Below are positions 16,380-25,698 of a stretch of DNA of 64,000 bases, in pieces. The stretch is from Blastocatellia bacterium. GTDB taxonomy: Bacteria; Acidobacteriota; Blastocatellia; Chloracidobacteriales; Chloracidobacteriaceae. The position numbers and the translations under genes are program-made. Each line of letters starts with the position of its first letter. Position 1 is the stretch's first letter. The stretch covers positions 1-64,000 of the forward strand of contig JAIBAN010000029.1 in assembly GCA_019695185.1 (NCBI GenBank), in the 5' to 3' direction. The notes beneath the pieces are model-generated. The model worked only from the letters and a program-made list of their open reading frames with translations, had not been told where the DNA came from and ran no database searches.

Positions 16380-19300
16380 TTATTTCTTCCGCTCAATTGT
16401 GAGTTTGGTCCGGATGCCTTCGGGCGTAAAACCAAAGCTCACATTCAGGGTTTTCAGGCTTTCGGTGAAATTGACAAACGGTTCCCTTTCACTGGCAACC
16501 GTGGGCTGATGCGGATTGGCCCGCGAGCCGTGAATGGAACAGCTTACCTGCCCGCTTTGCCGGTCAAACTGATAGGTTCCGGCGGATGGACAAAACGGCA
16601 CATAGCCAAAGCGAGCCAAGGCTTCATCAGAGAGTTGTTCCGGACTGATTCCCAGCCAGTCAAGCAAAACCCGGTTGCCGGCCAGATTGGCCAGACAGGT
16701 TTCGCGCATCCGTTCCTGCCAGTGCGTGGAAGCCGCCGTGCGAATCCGGTCAAAATTTTCCGGACGCATTTCCAACAGGAGGTTGGCGGGTTGGGAAGCC
16801 GTGACCGTTCCAGTGCCGTTGAGTTGGGCGTCAATCAAATCGGTGAGCACATTCCGTTGCGTGGCAACCACCAGCTTTTTGCCGACAAACGCACAGAAAA
16901 GGCGAAAATCCACCACAAAAATCTGGAGTTTGAGCGTCCGGATTTCAACACCCCGGTAAGGATTCAGGGTGTAATCCTCAATTTGCAGAAACCGGTCACC
17001 CCGAATCTGTGATTGCCGGACGCCGGCCTGCACGGCCCGGTCAAACTGTTGTTTGGCCTGGGAAACGTCTTTGACATCCAGGGTGACATAAATCGGCAAT
17101 GTCAGGGCAGATAAAATGCTGCCAATGAAAAAGCTGTCACCCCGGCGAACCACTCCTGTTCCCAACAGGTCCCGCGAAACGGATTCTCCAAAAGTGAAAA
17201 GCGGTGCCGCGTCACAGATATTGAGGGTCATTGCGTCACCCAGGGTTTGGGTCAAGGCTTCCGCTGCTTTGCCATTGCGGTCAAAGAGGACATCCCGCAG
17301 CATATTTTTTACTTCGGGACTGTTGGCCGGGATTTTGAATCCAACCGTTCCAATGGTTTGGCCGGTGCGAAGCAGCTCCATCCGGACTGGTTCACCCCCT
17401 GCTGTTTCGCGCACACCGTTGTAAATGCTGTTCTCAATCAAGGGCAGAATGCAGGTTTCGACCTCAATTTTCTCTTTCAGCCGGAAGCGGATGCCCACCG
17501 GGTCGAAAAAACGGCTCCAGTATTGGTTGTATTCCTCCACAAACCGTTTGTATCCATCGGCTTCGCCCTGTGTGGCATCCGTCAGCGGGATTTCCACCAG
17601 AGGTGTCAGGTAGCGGAACGAACCATGCACGGAACAAGCTGCTTCACCGTTTTCCCGAAACGTGTAGCGTCCGCCCGCCGGGCAAATCTGGTCCTCTTCA
17701 TCCAGCAGTTTATGGGCGGTCAAATCCGCGATGGTGGCTGACTTACCGGTTTCAATCCGCTGGTGCAACTGGCCGTACCCCATTTCTCGCAAGTGCGAAA
17801 CGCAAATCAATTGGCGCAGGCGATTGATTTTCTGTTCCGGTCCGACCACCCGCCGGATGAACGCATCAGACAGATAGAGGAATCCATCTTCCTCTTTTTC
17901 AGTACCGGGAAAAACCGTCCGCATGTACCGAAAATCCCCGGCGGTTTTGAGCGAAGCGCGTTTCCCGCTGGAAACATCCAGCATCCGTTGCAACCCGGCC
18001 AGTGAGTTTGAATAGATGGCGCAGGCTCCCACCGTGGTCCGATAGGAAGACACGCTCCGGTCCGCTGTGCGGAAGTAATCAATCGAACTGTCACCATATT
18101 TGACCGTCCCGGTTTCCGCTTCCGGATGTTTTTTCTGGATGTTGGAACGATGCAACTGCATGGCCGATTCAAAAAGCGCGGTATTTTTCACCTGAAAGAG
18201 CACCGTCACATCATTGCCATCGGTCAGGAACGGGTCGTTTCCGGTAAAACCGATTTCACCAATCACCAAATCACCAAAGAGCCGGGTCAGGGTGGAAAGT
18301 TCAATCGCCAGTTGACCCAAAATCCGGTCTTTGACTTTGCGGTCGCGGGATGTGACATCCATGGACTGCAACAGGCTGGTGCCCCAGTTGTCCAACAGGT
18401 CCGAGAGTTCGATTTCAGCCCGCAGGTTGGAAAAATGGAGGTAATACTGGTCATGGGGAACAAGTCCGGCCATGTCAAACATGACCGGTTCACGTCCTTT
18501 GAGCATTTCCTCAAACGGATGCGATTTGATATTCGGGCCGGAAAGCTTGGCAAGTGGTACCCGCCCTGTGGCGGTTTCATCCGTTGGCCGCAGAATCTTG
18601 TTGGCCTGCAAAGATTCCTCAATTGCCAGCCCGCCGGTGGTTACGGAAAACAAATCCACTTGGCTGGTTTCCCCCTGTGAAACAATGGAGCCACGTTGCA
18701 GGCGTCCCAGAAATTCAGGCGGTTCAACCTCGTATTGGCGGGCGACGCGGTGGATTTCATAGATGTGAAACCGGGTTTCCCCGCCGTAAATGGCTTCGAC
18801 GCCAAGAGCAGTCATCCAGGCACGAGCCCAACCCTTGACCAAATCCGGGTTGGCCGGGAGTTTGGCCGGTGGCTGCACCGGAATGGTGGCCAGCACTTTG
18901 GCGGGTTCGTCTCCCTTGGGAACCAGCACCACGGCGATTTCCGCCGGGCCTGATGAGCGCAGGCGGCCAAAGACTTCAATCCAGGCAGCGGGTTTGTCTT
19001 CCGTCATGCCGCCCTTCCAATCAACTTGCGGCGCTTCCTGCTGCACTTGAGCCAGCTTTTGCTGTAAGGCGGTTTGCTGTTTGCGCAAGGACTCAAGGTC
19101 CTTATTGGTGGCGGAAAGTTGCGCCTGGACTTCGGTGCGCAGCCCGGCGGCCAGGGATTTTTCTTCCAGCAGGGCTTTCAACCCGCTGGCCCGACTTTCC
19201 TGCTTGGACATTTTTTCGGCAACCCCGTTCAGTTGGGTATAGAGGTCGGTTTGTTTTTTATTCCACTCGTCATATTTTTGCTGGTCACCGGGGGAAAGCC

Positions 19301-19616
19301 GCCCTTCCGTGCTTTTGAGCGACCCTGTGTCATACATCACGGAGACGGCAAAAGCATTTGCATCACGGGAACGGGCTGTCACCCGCCAGATGTCGTGGTC
19401 GCCTAAAATTTCACGTCCCACTCGCACGCGAAACACCTGGGTGTCGCCTTGGGAGCCGAATTCAATCGGAGAGGATTGGGAAACCGGGCCAGCCGGTAGG
19501 GCAAGCGGGTCTGCGAAAACGGTTGTGTAAAACAGGGAATTGGCGGTTGTCAGTATCAGAAAGGTCAAACAGGACCAGAGGAATTTCCTCAGAGCAAGCC
19601 TTGAAGAGGAAAGCAT
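16380..19616 (-). CDS. Large exported protein of unknown function, DUF3352-like
   Basis: This 1078-residue protein has an N-terminal signal segment (SCLTFLILTTANSLFYTT) and then a strong coiled coil at roughly residues 100-190, rich in Lys, Gln and Glu. A long region follows that resembles DUF3352-type proteins (TVLFQVKNTALFESAM, GFLYLSDAFI). Two short Cys pairs, CPAGGRYTF with CSVHGS and CPSAGTYQF with CSIHGS, look like the tails of major pilins. It may sit in the periplasm or on the cell surface. ATG 19616 has GAGGTGA upstream and gives a normal signal peptide; the longer reading frame adds 66 residues without one. It is transcribed divergently from the amidohydrolase cluster. Confidence 0.6.
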   Translation of the reverse strand: MLSSSRLALRKFLWSCLTFLILTTANSLFYTTVFADPLALPAGPVSQSSPIEFGSQGDTQVFRVRVGREILGDHDIWRVTARSRDANAFAVSVMYDTGSLKSTEGRLSPGDQQKYDEWNKKQTDLYTQLNGVAEKMSKQESRASGLKALLEEKSLAAGLRTEVQAQLSATNKDLESLRKQQTALQQKLAQVQQEAPQVDWKGGMTEDKPAAWIEVFGRLRSSGPAEIAVVLVPKGDEPAKVLATIPVQPPAKLPANPDLVKGWARAWMTALGVEAIYGGETRFHIYEIHRVARQYEVEPPEFLGRLQRGSIVSQGETSQVDLFSVTTGGLAIEESLQANKILRPTDETATGRVPLAKLSGPNIKSHPFEEMLKGREPVMFDMAGLVPHDQYYLHFSNLRAEIELSDLLDNWGTSLLQSMDVTSRDRKVKDRILGQLAIELSTLTRLFGDLVIGEIGFTGNDPFLTDGNDVTVLFQVKNTALFESAMQLHRSNIQKKHPEAETGTVKYGDSSIDYFRTADRSVSSYRTTVGACAIYSNSLAGLQRMLDVSSGKRASLKTAGDFRYMRTVFPGTEKEEDGFLYLSDAFIRRVVGPEQKINRLRQLICVSHLREMGYGQLHQRIETGKSATIADLTAHKLLDEEDQICPAGGRYTFRENGEAACSVHGSFRYLTPLVEIPLTDATQGEADGYKRFVEEYNQYWSRFFDPVGIRFRLKEKIEVETCILPLIENSIYNGVRETAGGEPVRMELLRTGQTIGTVGFKIPANSPEVKNMLRDVLFDRNGKAAEALTQTLGDAMTLNICDAAPLFTFGESVSRDLLGTGVVRRGDSFFIGSILSALTLPIYVTLDVKDVSQAKQQFDRAVQAGVRQSQIRGDRFLQIEDYTLNPYRGVEIRTLKLQIFVVDFRLFCAFVGKKLVVATQRNVLTDLIDAQLNGTGTVTASQPANLLLEMRPENFDRIRTAASTHWQERMRETCLANLAGNRVLLDWLGISPEQLSDEALARFGYVPFCPSAGTYQFDRQSGQVSCSIHGSRANPHQPTVASEREPFVNFTESLKTLNVSFGFTPEGIRTKLTIERKK

Positions 19617-19909
19617 AACGCAGGTCACCTCGTTGAAAAGGGAAGATTGGGGGCTGTGGAGAAACAGGGTGGGGCTGAGGATATGCCACACCATAGCACA
19701 GGTGCCGGGGAACATGTTGCACTTTTCAAATTGCCCCAACCAGCAGGCAGCCTGGAATCGAGTGCCGGCGGAGTGGAGGCGCTGACAAAATTTTACACAC
19801 CAACGAGTTGACACGGTGCGCCAGCCAAATGCAAGATGCGCCCTTATTCCATTTGGCCCTCAACACGGCCCTCCGGTCGTCTTTTTTCAATCACTCAAGC
19901 CAATTTCCT

Positions 19910-21925
19910 ATGAACCGACGTGTCTCTTCGTTTACCGCCCTGCTGTTTGTTTTCCTTTTGTTGGTCAGTGTGCATACCAAAGCCCAGATTGACCGGCCCG
20001 GCGAGTTGATGAATGTCAATTCCTATGCCATCACCAATGCCAAAATCGTGACGGCGGCAGGTACGCCGATTGACAAAGGCACCGTCATCATTCGTGACGG
20101 GCTGATTCGGGCGGTGGGAACAGATGTGAAAATTCCCTCTGATGTGCGCGTTATTGACGGGGCCGGGTTGACTGTTTATCCAGGCTTGATTGATACGGTG
20201 ACCAATCTCGGCATTCCGGCACAGCAACAGGCTGCAACCGGTGGCCGTCCCGGAGCTTCACCCCGCGAGGACTTTCAGCAATTGCTGGCCAATGCCGGAC
20301 AGTCAGCTCCGGTTGTCAAAGCCGAAGCAACCGCAGCCGAACAAATCAAGCCGGGCGGGGACCAGGTGGAAAGCTGGCGTAATGCCGGGTTCACTTCCGT
20401 GCTTTCAATTCCCCGTGACGGCATTGTGCTGGGGCAATCTGCCGTCATCAATCTGGCCGGAGACAAGGCGGAAGACCTGGTGGCTCGGACCCCGGTGGCC
20501 CTTCACATCAGCTTTGCCCAGCCGCGCTTCAGTTTTGGTTACCCCAATTCCCTGATGGGCGTGATTACGGTCATCCGCCAGTCATTTCTGGACGCCAAAC
20601 ATTACGCCACATTGCAGGAGCAATACCGGGCCAACCCGCGCGGACTGAAACGCCCGGACTTTGACCGCTCGTTGGAAGCCCTGCTGCCAGCCCTCAAAGG
20701 CGACATGCCGGTGATTTTTACAGCGGACTCGGAGCGGGAAATTCACCGGGCTCTGGATATTGCCCAGGAATTCAATTTGAAGGCGGTGATTGCAGGCGGG
20801 AGCGAGTCGTACAAATGCGTCGAACGGCTCCAGCGGATGAATGTGCCGGTGTTGCTGTCGCTGAATTTTCCCAAACGGAACACCAGCGACAATCCCGAAG
20901 CTGACCCGGAATCAATGGAAGTTCTGCGCGCCCGTGCTGCCGCGCCGAAAACCGCCGGGAAACTGGCGGCGGCAAAAATCCCCTTTGCTTTTCAGTCGGG
21001 TGGGATGACCAGCATTGCCGATTTTTTGGCCAATGTCCAAAAGTCCAAGGAAAACGGCTTGGATGCGGCGGAAGCTGTGCAGGCCATGACGATGCGGGCG
21101 GCTGAACTGCTGGGCGTGGCCGACCGGTTGGGTTCGGTTGAAGTGGGTAAAATCGCCAATCTGACCGTGCTGCGGGGTGACATTTTTGACAGCAAGCGCA
21201 AAGTGGCCTATGTGTTTATTGATGGAAAACCGGTGAACCTCAAGGCTGCCGGTTCGACGGCCAGCGAAGTGAGCGGCAAATGGGCGCTCAAAACCGACCT
21301 GGGCGAAGGCGAAACGACACTTCAGGTCAATCTGAAACAGGAACAAGGCGCGTTGACTGCTGCTTTGCAGGCGAAAGGCGCACCGGACAAAGGACAACCA
21401 GCAGCCGCCCGCCGGACCGACGACAACAGCAGTTATCAGGTTCTCTTTACCCTGCCGTTGACAGTGGGCGGCCAAACCGTCGAAGGCGCATTCCGGGGGA
21501 TTGTGGTTGGCAACGAAATGACCGGCACGCTTGAAATCAAAGGCCGCGCCCCGGTGAATTTCAGTGGCAAAAAGAGCGAGGAACGTCCGGCTCCCGGTGC
21601 TGGCGGCAAACCTGACGGAGCAGCACCGGTGGATGTGGCGGGCACCTGGAATCTGACCTTGAACGTCGGCGGCCAGACGCTGACCCCAACCCTGGTGCTC
21701 AAACAGCAGGGCGCAAGTGTAACCGGGACGCTGGTTTCACAATTTGGCCCGGCGGAACTTTCCGAAGGCACTGTGAATGGCAGTACCCTGACAGCCACAG
21801 CCACTGTGAACGTAGGGGGACAATCCCTCCGGATTTCCATCAATGGAACCGTCACCGGCAACCAGATGGAAGGCACCATTACCAGCCCGCAAGGGGCAAT
21901 TCCGTTTACTGGAACAAAACCGTAA
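19910..21925 (+). CDS. Amidohydrolase-family protein, metal HxH missing, with beta-rich C-terminal domains
   Basis: The 671-residue exported protein (signal peptide ending near VHTKAQ) has the imidazolonepropionase-like start ITNAKIVTAAGTPIDKGTVI and VYPGLIDTVTNLG. Active family members have HxH at the end of this strand; here it reads VTN. Later metal positions also look changed (VIFTADSERE, FAFQSGGMTS), so catalysis in the usual way is doubtful. After residue about 420 come two beta-rich repeats (SGKWALKTDLGEG and AGTWNLTLNVGGQTL) not found in its neighbours. ATG 19910 gives a good signal peptide. It is the first of three amidohydrolase paralogs in a row. Confidence 0.8.
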   Translation: MNRRVSSFTALLFVFLLLVSVHTKAQIDRPGELMNVNSYAITNAKIVTAAGTPIDKGTVIIRDGLIRAVGTDVKIPSDVRVIDGAGLTVYPGLIDTVTNLGIPAQQQAATGGRPGASPREDFQQLLANAGQSAPVVKAEATAAEQIKPGGDQVESWRNAGFTSVLSIPRDGIVLGQSAVINLAGDKAEDLVARTPVALHISFAQPRFSFGYPNSLMGVITVIRQSFLDAKHYATLQEQYRANPRGLKRPDFDRSLEALLPALKGDMPVIFTADSEREIHRALDIAQEFNLKAVIAGGSESYKCVERLQRMNVPVLLSLNFPKRNTSDNPEADPESMEVLRARAAAPKTAGKLAAAKIPFAFQSGGMTSIADFLANVQKSKENGLDAAEAVQAMTMRAAELLGVADRLGSVEVGKIANLTVLRGDIFDSKRKVAYVFIDGKPVNLKAAGSTASEVSGKWALKTDLGEGETTLQVNLKQEQGALTAALQAKGAPDKGQPAAARRTDDNSSYQVLFTLPLTVGGQTVEGAFRGIVVGNEMTGTLEIKGRAPVNFSGKKSEERPAPGAGGKPDGAAPVDVAGTWNLTLNVGGQTLTPTLVLKQQGASVTGTLVSQFGPAELSEGTVNGSTLTATATVNVGGQSLRISINGTVTGNQMEGTITSPQGAIPFTGTKP

Positions 21926-21927
21926 AA

Positions 21928-22110
21928 CAGGGTTCAGGGTCTTTTGAATTGAGAATTGAGAATTGAGAATTGAGAATTGAGAATTGAGAATTGAGAATTG
22001 AGAATTGAAAACCAATTCACAACCTCGATTTTTCTGATAGGCGAACCCCCTGAACCCTGAACCCTGAACCCTAGACCCTAGACCCTGAACCCTGAACCCT
22101 GAACCCTGCT
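21928..22110. repeat. 7-mer armed element before the second amidohydrolase gene
   Basis: CAGGGTT units, then eight or more GAGAATT units (about 21948-22005), a short core, then AACCCTG and CCCTAGA units up to the start of the next gene. All steps are 7 bp. Confidence 0.85.
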
Positions 22111-22116
22111 TTGCTT

Positions 22117-23550
22117 ATGAAAAAACGACTTTTTGCATGTTTCTCACTTCTGTTGGTGCTCCTGGTGCAGACGCCGTTACCTGCCTGGGCGGGTTCCGGG
22201 GACCAGGAAAAACCAACCGAACTGGTTATTCGTGACGCCACGGTTTTGACTGCTTCGCACGGGACGCTGCAAGCCAGCGACATCCTGATTAAAAACGGCA
22301 AAATTGCAGCCGTGGGCAAGAACCTGAAAGCCAGTCCGAATGCAAAAGTCATTGATGCCAAGGGAAAGTTTGTGACGCCGGGCATCATTGACTGTCATTC
22401 CCATGCCATGCTCGATGCCGTCAACGAACTCTCGGAATCAGTAACTTCCATGTGCCGGATTCAGGATGTGCTGAATCCGACGGACCCGACGATTTACCGG
22501 GCGCTGGCCGGCGGGGTGACCGCCATGAATCTGTTGCATGGGTCGGCCAATGCCATCGGCGGACAGAATGCAGTGGTCAAAAACAAGTATGGCCATCCGG
22601 TCACGGATTTTGTCATTCCCGATGCGCCTCCGGGTATCAAATTCGCCTTGGGGGAAAATCCCAAACGGTCAAATTTCAACATCACCACCGGTCCCCGCCG
22701 CTATCCGGCCACTCGTATGGGGGTTGAGGAAATTATCCGCGAAGCCTTTGTCCGTGCCCGCGATTACAAGCATGCATGGGATGAATATCGCGCTGCGGTG
22801 GCCAAAGGCGACAAATCGGCACAGGAACCGCGCCGCGATTTGCAATTGGAACCGCTGGTGGAAGTGCTGGAAGGCAAACGTTATGTCCACTCCCACTGCT
22901 ATCGGGCGGATGAAATCCTGATGTTGATTGGGATTGCCGACGAGTTCGGGTTTAAGGTGCGGACTTTTCAGCATAATCTGGAAGGCTACAAAGTAGCCCG
23001 CGAAATGGCCAAACATGGCGCGATGGCTTCGGTTTTTGTGGATATGTGGTCATACAAAATCGAAGCCTACGACGCGATTCCGTATTTGCCGGTGCTGTTG
23101 ACCAGGGCCAGAGTCAACGTTTCCATCAATTCCGATTCCGGTGAACGGATTCGCCGCCTCAACATAGATGCGGCCAAAGCCATGAAATACGGCGACTTGA
23201 CCGAAGAGGAAGCCTTGCGCATGGTGACGCTGAATCCGGCGATTCAACTCGGCATTGACAAACGCACCGGCTCGATTGATGTGGGCAAGGATGCTGACTT
23301 GGCTATTTGGAGCGCCCATCCGTTCAGTGTCTACAGTCATTGTGAGACAACCTTGATTGAAGGCGAAATTTTCTTTGACCGGGAGCAGGATCAGAACAAA
23401 CGCGAAGCCCTTGCCAAAGAACGCGCCGAGCTTGAAAAAGATGAGTCCAACAAGGCCCGGCCCGGCGGCCCGCCGCCCGGAATTCCACCCCGCCGCCCCA
23501 CTGAAAAAGGCGACAATTGCCTGCAAGGCACAGAGGAACATCAGCACTGA
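22117..23550 (+). CDS. Amidohydrolase-family protein with intact metal site, exported
   Basis: The 477-residue protein has a signal peptide ending AWAGS and an amidohydrolase barrel with all likely ligands: VTPGIIDCHSHAM (HxH), VHSHCYRADE, FQHNLEG and INSDSGE with the Asp. It is therefore the probable active member of the three-gene cluster. Exported imidazolonepropionase-like proteins of this kind are thought to be metal-dependent peptidases or amidases, but the substrate is unknown. The start is ATG 22117 rather than the TTG at 22111; the repeat array reaches almost to it and no Shine-Dalgarno sequence is seen. The C-terminus is Pro- and Arg-rich. Confidence 0.85.
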   Translation: MKKRLFACFSLLLVLLVQTPLPAWAGSGDQEKPTELVIRDATVLTASHGTLQASDILIKNGKIAAVGKNLKASPNAKVIDAKGKFVTPGIIDCHSHAMLDAVNELSESVTSMCRIQDVLNPTDPTIYRALAGGVTAMNLLHGSANAIGGQNAVVKNKYGHPVTDFVIPDAPPGIKFALGENPKRSNFNITTGPRRYPATRMGVEEIIREAFVRARDYKHAWDEYRAAVAKGDKSAQEPRRDLQLEPLVEVLEGKRYVHSHCYRADEILMLIGIADEFGFKVRTFQHNLEGYKVAREMAKHGAMASVFVDMWSYKIEAYDAIPYLPVLLTRARVNVSINSDSGERIRRLNIDAAKAMKYGDLTEEEALRMVTLNPAIQLGIDKRTGSIDVGKDADLAIWSAHPFSVYSHCETTLIEGEIFFDREQDQNKREALAKERAELEKDESNKARPGGPPPGIPPRRPTEKGDNCLQGTEEHQH

Positions 23551-23561
23551 GAAACCATTCC

Positions 23562-23590
23562 GGGACTGAGGACTGAGGACTGAGGATTAA
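23562..23590. repeat. 7-mer array (GGACTGA)
   Basis: Three to four GGACTGA units stand between the second and third amidohydrolase genes. A reverse-complement array (CAGTCCT) lies at 25497-25531, beyond the third gene. Confidence 0.75.
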
Positions 23591-23607
23591 GGATTGTGAA
23601 AAGAGTT

Positions 23608-24960
23608 ATGGTGATGAAACAGACTGTGAGTCGTTCGCTTTTCCGCTTGCTGGCCGGACTTTTGTTCGTTTTGTTGTCCACTTCAACCTGGGCGCAACAG
23701 CCGCTGGATTTGGCTCAGCGAGGAACCTTTGCCATTAAAAACGCCAAAATCGTGACCGTGAGCGGTGACACGATTGAGCGCGGCACCGTGGTCATTCGGG
23801 ATGGCAAAATCGAGGCTGTGGGAGCCTCCGTGGCGGTTCCTTCCGGAGCCCAAAGTATTGATGGCACCGGACTCAGCGTGTATCCGGGCATGATTGACGC
23901 AGCCACGTCTTTGGGGTTGACCGAAATTCAGAGCGGTGCCGCCGGAGGGGTGGACACAACCGAAGTCGGTGAAATGAATCCGAGCGCATCGGCCATCGTG
24001 GCGGTCAATCCGCACAGTGCCCACGTCCGGGTGACCCGTGTCAATGGTGTGACAACCGTGGTGACGGCTCCCAACGGCGGCACGATTTCCGGTCAGGCGG
24101 CGGTTATCAATCTGTATGGAACTTCGCCCAAGGAAATGGCCTTGGTTCCGGCTGCCGGTCTGGTGCTCAACTTTCCCCGGTTGGTGGCTGGCGGCTTTGG
24201 CGGCTTTGGCGGCTTCCGGCAAAACACCCAGCCGAATATTGCAGAGGCCATCACCAATCGGGACAACCAGGTGGAACAACTGCGCAAGTTCTTCCAGGAT
24301 GCCGCTGCCTATGCCAAAGCCCAGGAAGCCTATGCGGCTGACAAATCCTTGCCCCGCCCAACTACAAATCTGGCGCTGGCTGCCATGGTGCCGTATGTGA
24401 AAGGGGAAAAACCGATTTTCATTCACGCCGACCGGGAACGGGACATCAAGGCCGCTGTGCGTTTTGTGGATGATTTGAAGCTCAAAATGGTTTTGGTTGA
24501 CGGTGGAGAAGCTGACAAAGCGGCGGCACTGCTCAAGGAGAAAAATATTCCGGTCGTGGTAACCGGAGTCCTAGCTGTTCCCCGACGGGATGACGATGCC
24601 TATGACGACCAGTATGCGCTGCCCGGCCACCTCCAAAAAGCAGGTGTTTCCTTTTGTATTTCAACCGGTGATGAAGGGTCTTCGGTTCGTGACCTGCCCT
24701 ATCAGGCTGGCATGGCTGCCGCCTTCGGACTTTCGCCTGCCGAGGCACTCAAATCCGTGACCTTGTATCCGGCGCAGATTCTCGGACTGAGTGACAAACT
24801 CGGTTCCATCGAGCCAGGGAAAGTAGCCAATCTGGTGGTGACCGACGGCGATGTGCTTGAAGCCCGGACCCGCGTCAAATACCTGTTCATTGACGGACGG
24901 CAGGTGCCGTTGGTTTCACGGCACACGGAGCTTTACGAACAGTTTAAGCAGCGGAAATAA
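23608..24960 (+). CDS. Amidohydrolase-family protein, metal HxH missing, exported
   Basis: The 450-residue exported protein (signal peptide ending STWAQ) shares the [18 protein letters not shown]-type opening with its neighbours, but its first metal strand reads [13 protein letters not shown], without HxH. It keeps FIHADRERD and STGDEGSS, so only part of the site is altered. A Gly/Phe repeat (GGFGGFGGF) encoded by a 9-bp unit lies near residue 195. Three starts are possible: GTG 23596, ATG 23608 and ATG 23614; 23608 was chosen because AAGAG precedes it. It may form a complex with the intact paralog upstream, as the co-directional order suggests. Confidence 0.8.
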   Translation: MVMKQTVSRSLFRLLAGLLFVLLSTSTWAQQPLDLAQRGTFAIKNAKIVTVSGDTIERGTVVIRDGKIEAVGASVAVPSGAQSIDGTGLSVYPGMIDAATSLGLTEIQSGAAGGVDTTEVGEMNPSASAIVAVNPHSAHVRVTRVNGVTTVVTAPNGGTISGQAAVINLYGTSPKEMALVPAAGLVLNFPRLVAGGFGGFGGFRQNTQPNIAEAITNRDNQVEQLRKFFQDAAAYAKAQEAYAADKSLPRPTTNLALAAMVPYVKGEKPIFIHADRERDIKAAVRFVDDLKLKMVLVDGGEADKAAALLKEKNIPVVVTGVLAVPRRDDDAYDDQYALPGHLQKAGVSFCISTGDEGSSVRDLPYQAGMAAAFGLSPAEALKSVTLYPAQILGLSDKLGSIEPGKVANLVVTDGDVLEARTRVKYLFIDGRQVPLVSRHTELYEQFKQRK

Positions 24961-24974
24961 CCTTACGAAGCTGT

Positions 24975-25253
24975 ATGCGCCTTGATTTGTTTTTGAAAGT
25001 CAGTCGGTTGATTGTCCGCCGGACGGTGGCCCAGGAGGTCTGTGAAGCCGGAGCGGTCAAGGTCAACGGAGCCACCGCCAAACCGGCACGGGAAGTCCGG
25101 GTGGGAGATACCGTTGCCATTCGTCAGCGGGGACGGGTGAAAACCATTCGGGTGGCAGTTGTACCGGAATCCAAAACCATCCGTTGTGCCCCAACTGATT
25201 TGTACGAGCTTGTTTCCGAGGAAACCACCGGTTCGGAGCCGTTCCCAACATGA
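24975..25253 (+). CDS. rqcP: S4-domain RNA-binding protein, RqcP-like
   Basis: The 92-residue protein MRLDLFLKVSRLIVRRTVAQ matches the opening of Bacillus RqcP (YabO) very closely, and the S4 fold continues with VKVNGATAKPAREVRVGD. The C-terminal LYELVSEE also resembles the end of RqcP. RqcP binds the 50S subunit in ribosome quality control together with RqcH during poly-alanine tailing. The related Hsp15 (HslR) is a less good match because its basic tail is absent. The gene starts 14 bp after the amidohydrolase gene and its stop overlaps the next ATG (ATGA). Whether an RqcH is encoded elsewhere cannot be seen. Confidence 0.75.
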   Translation: MRLDLFLKVSRLIVRRTVAQEVCEAGAVKVNGATAKPAREVRVGDTVAIRQRGRVKTIRVAVVPESKTIRCAPTDLYELVSEETTGSEPFPT

Positions 25254-25495
25254 ACCTGGATGACCAACACCTCCATACCTTGCAGGATGCCCTGGCTTTG
25301 TTAAAAGAAGCTGAAACCCGTTTGGCCTGGATTTTGGAAAACACCCCGGAAAGCACCCTCGACGATTTTGATGAAATGTGCGACACCTTGAGCGTGGCCG
25401 CCGCCCGCTTGCGGTATGTTCGTGTTTTTCTGGAAAAAACACCCGACGAAGAATTGGAAGACGATTTGGACCGCACCCTCAGCCCTGACGCATAA
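25250..25495 (+). CDS. Small acidic helical protein of unknown function
   Basis: The 81-residue protein is not recognised. It is almost entirely alpha-helical by composition and acidic (EELEDDLDRTL), with no signal peptide or cysteine pair. Its ATG overlaps the stop of the RqcP-like gene by ATGA, so the two are translated together and may work together. A reverse-complement 7-mer array begins right after the stop. The short length and lack of known motifs leave the function open. Confidence 0.6.
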   Translation: MNLDDQHLHTLQDALALLKEAETRLAWILENTPESTLDDFDEMCDTLSVAAARLRYVRVFLEKTPDEELEDDLDRTLSPDA

Positions 25496-25496
25496 T

Positions 25497-25531
25497 CAGT
25501 CCTCAGTCCTTGGCTCGTCCTCAGTCCTTTC
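25497..25531. repeat. 7-mer array (CAGTCCT)
   Basis: CAGTCCT units, the reverse complement of the GGACTGA array at 23562, begin directly after the stop codon of the small acidic protein. Confidence 0.7.
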
Positions 25532-25698
25532 CAGTTTGAGAGGGTTGTCAGGTGTGGTACACTGCACGCGCAAGTCACAGCCGGAACGTTCGATTCACGA
25601 TCCTTCTCATTCATCACTACATTACAAGCCGGGAAATATACGTTTTGATAAAAGCAGATCAGGTCCAACCGTCTTGATCGGCCTGCCACGCTACGCCC

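Noticed and set aside
19808-19837. TTGACA at 19808 as a promoter of the amidohydrolase cluster
   Set aside because: No acceptable -10 box lies 16-18 bp downstream (only a weak CAAGAT), so the match is not convincing.
14868-22110. CRISPR arrays or telomere-like ends in the tandem repeats
   Set aside because: The units are 7 or 9 bp with no spacers and no cas genes near. CAGGGTT arrays resemble telomere repeats only by chance, and they lie inside the chromosome between genes.
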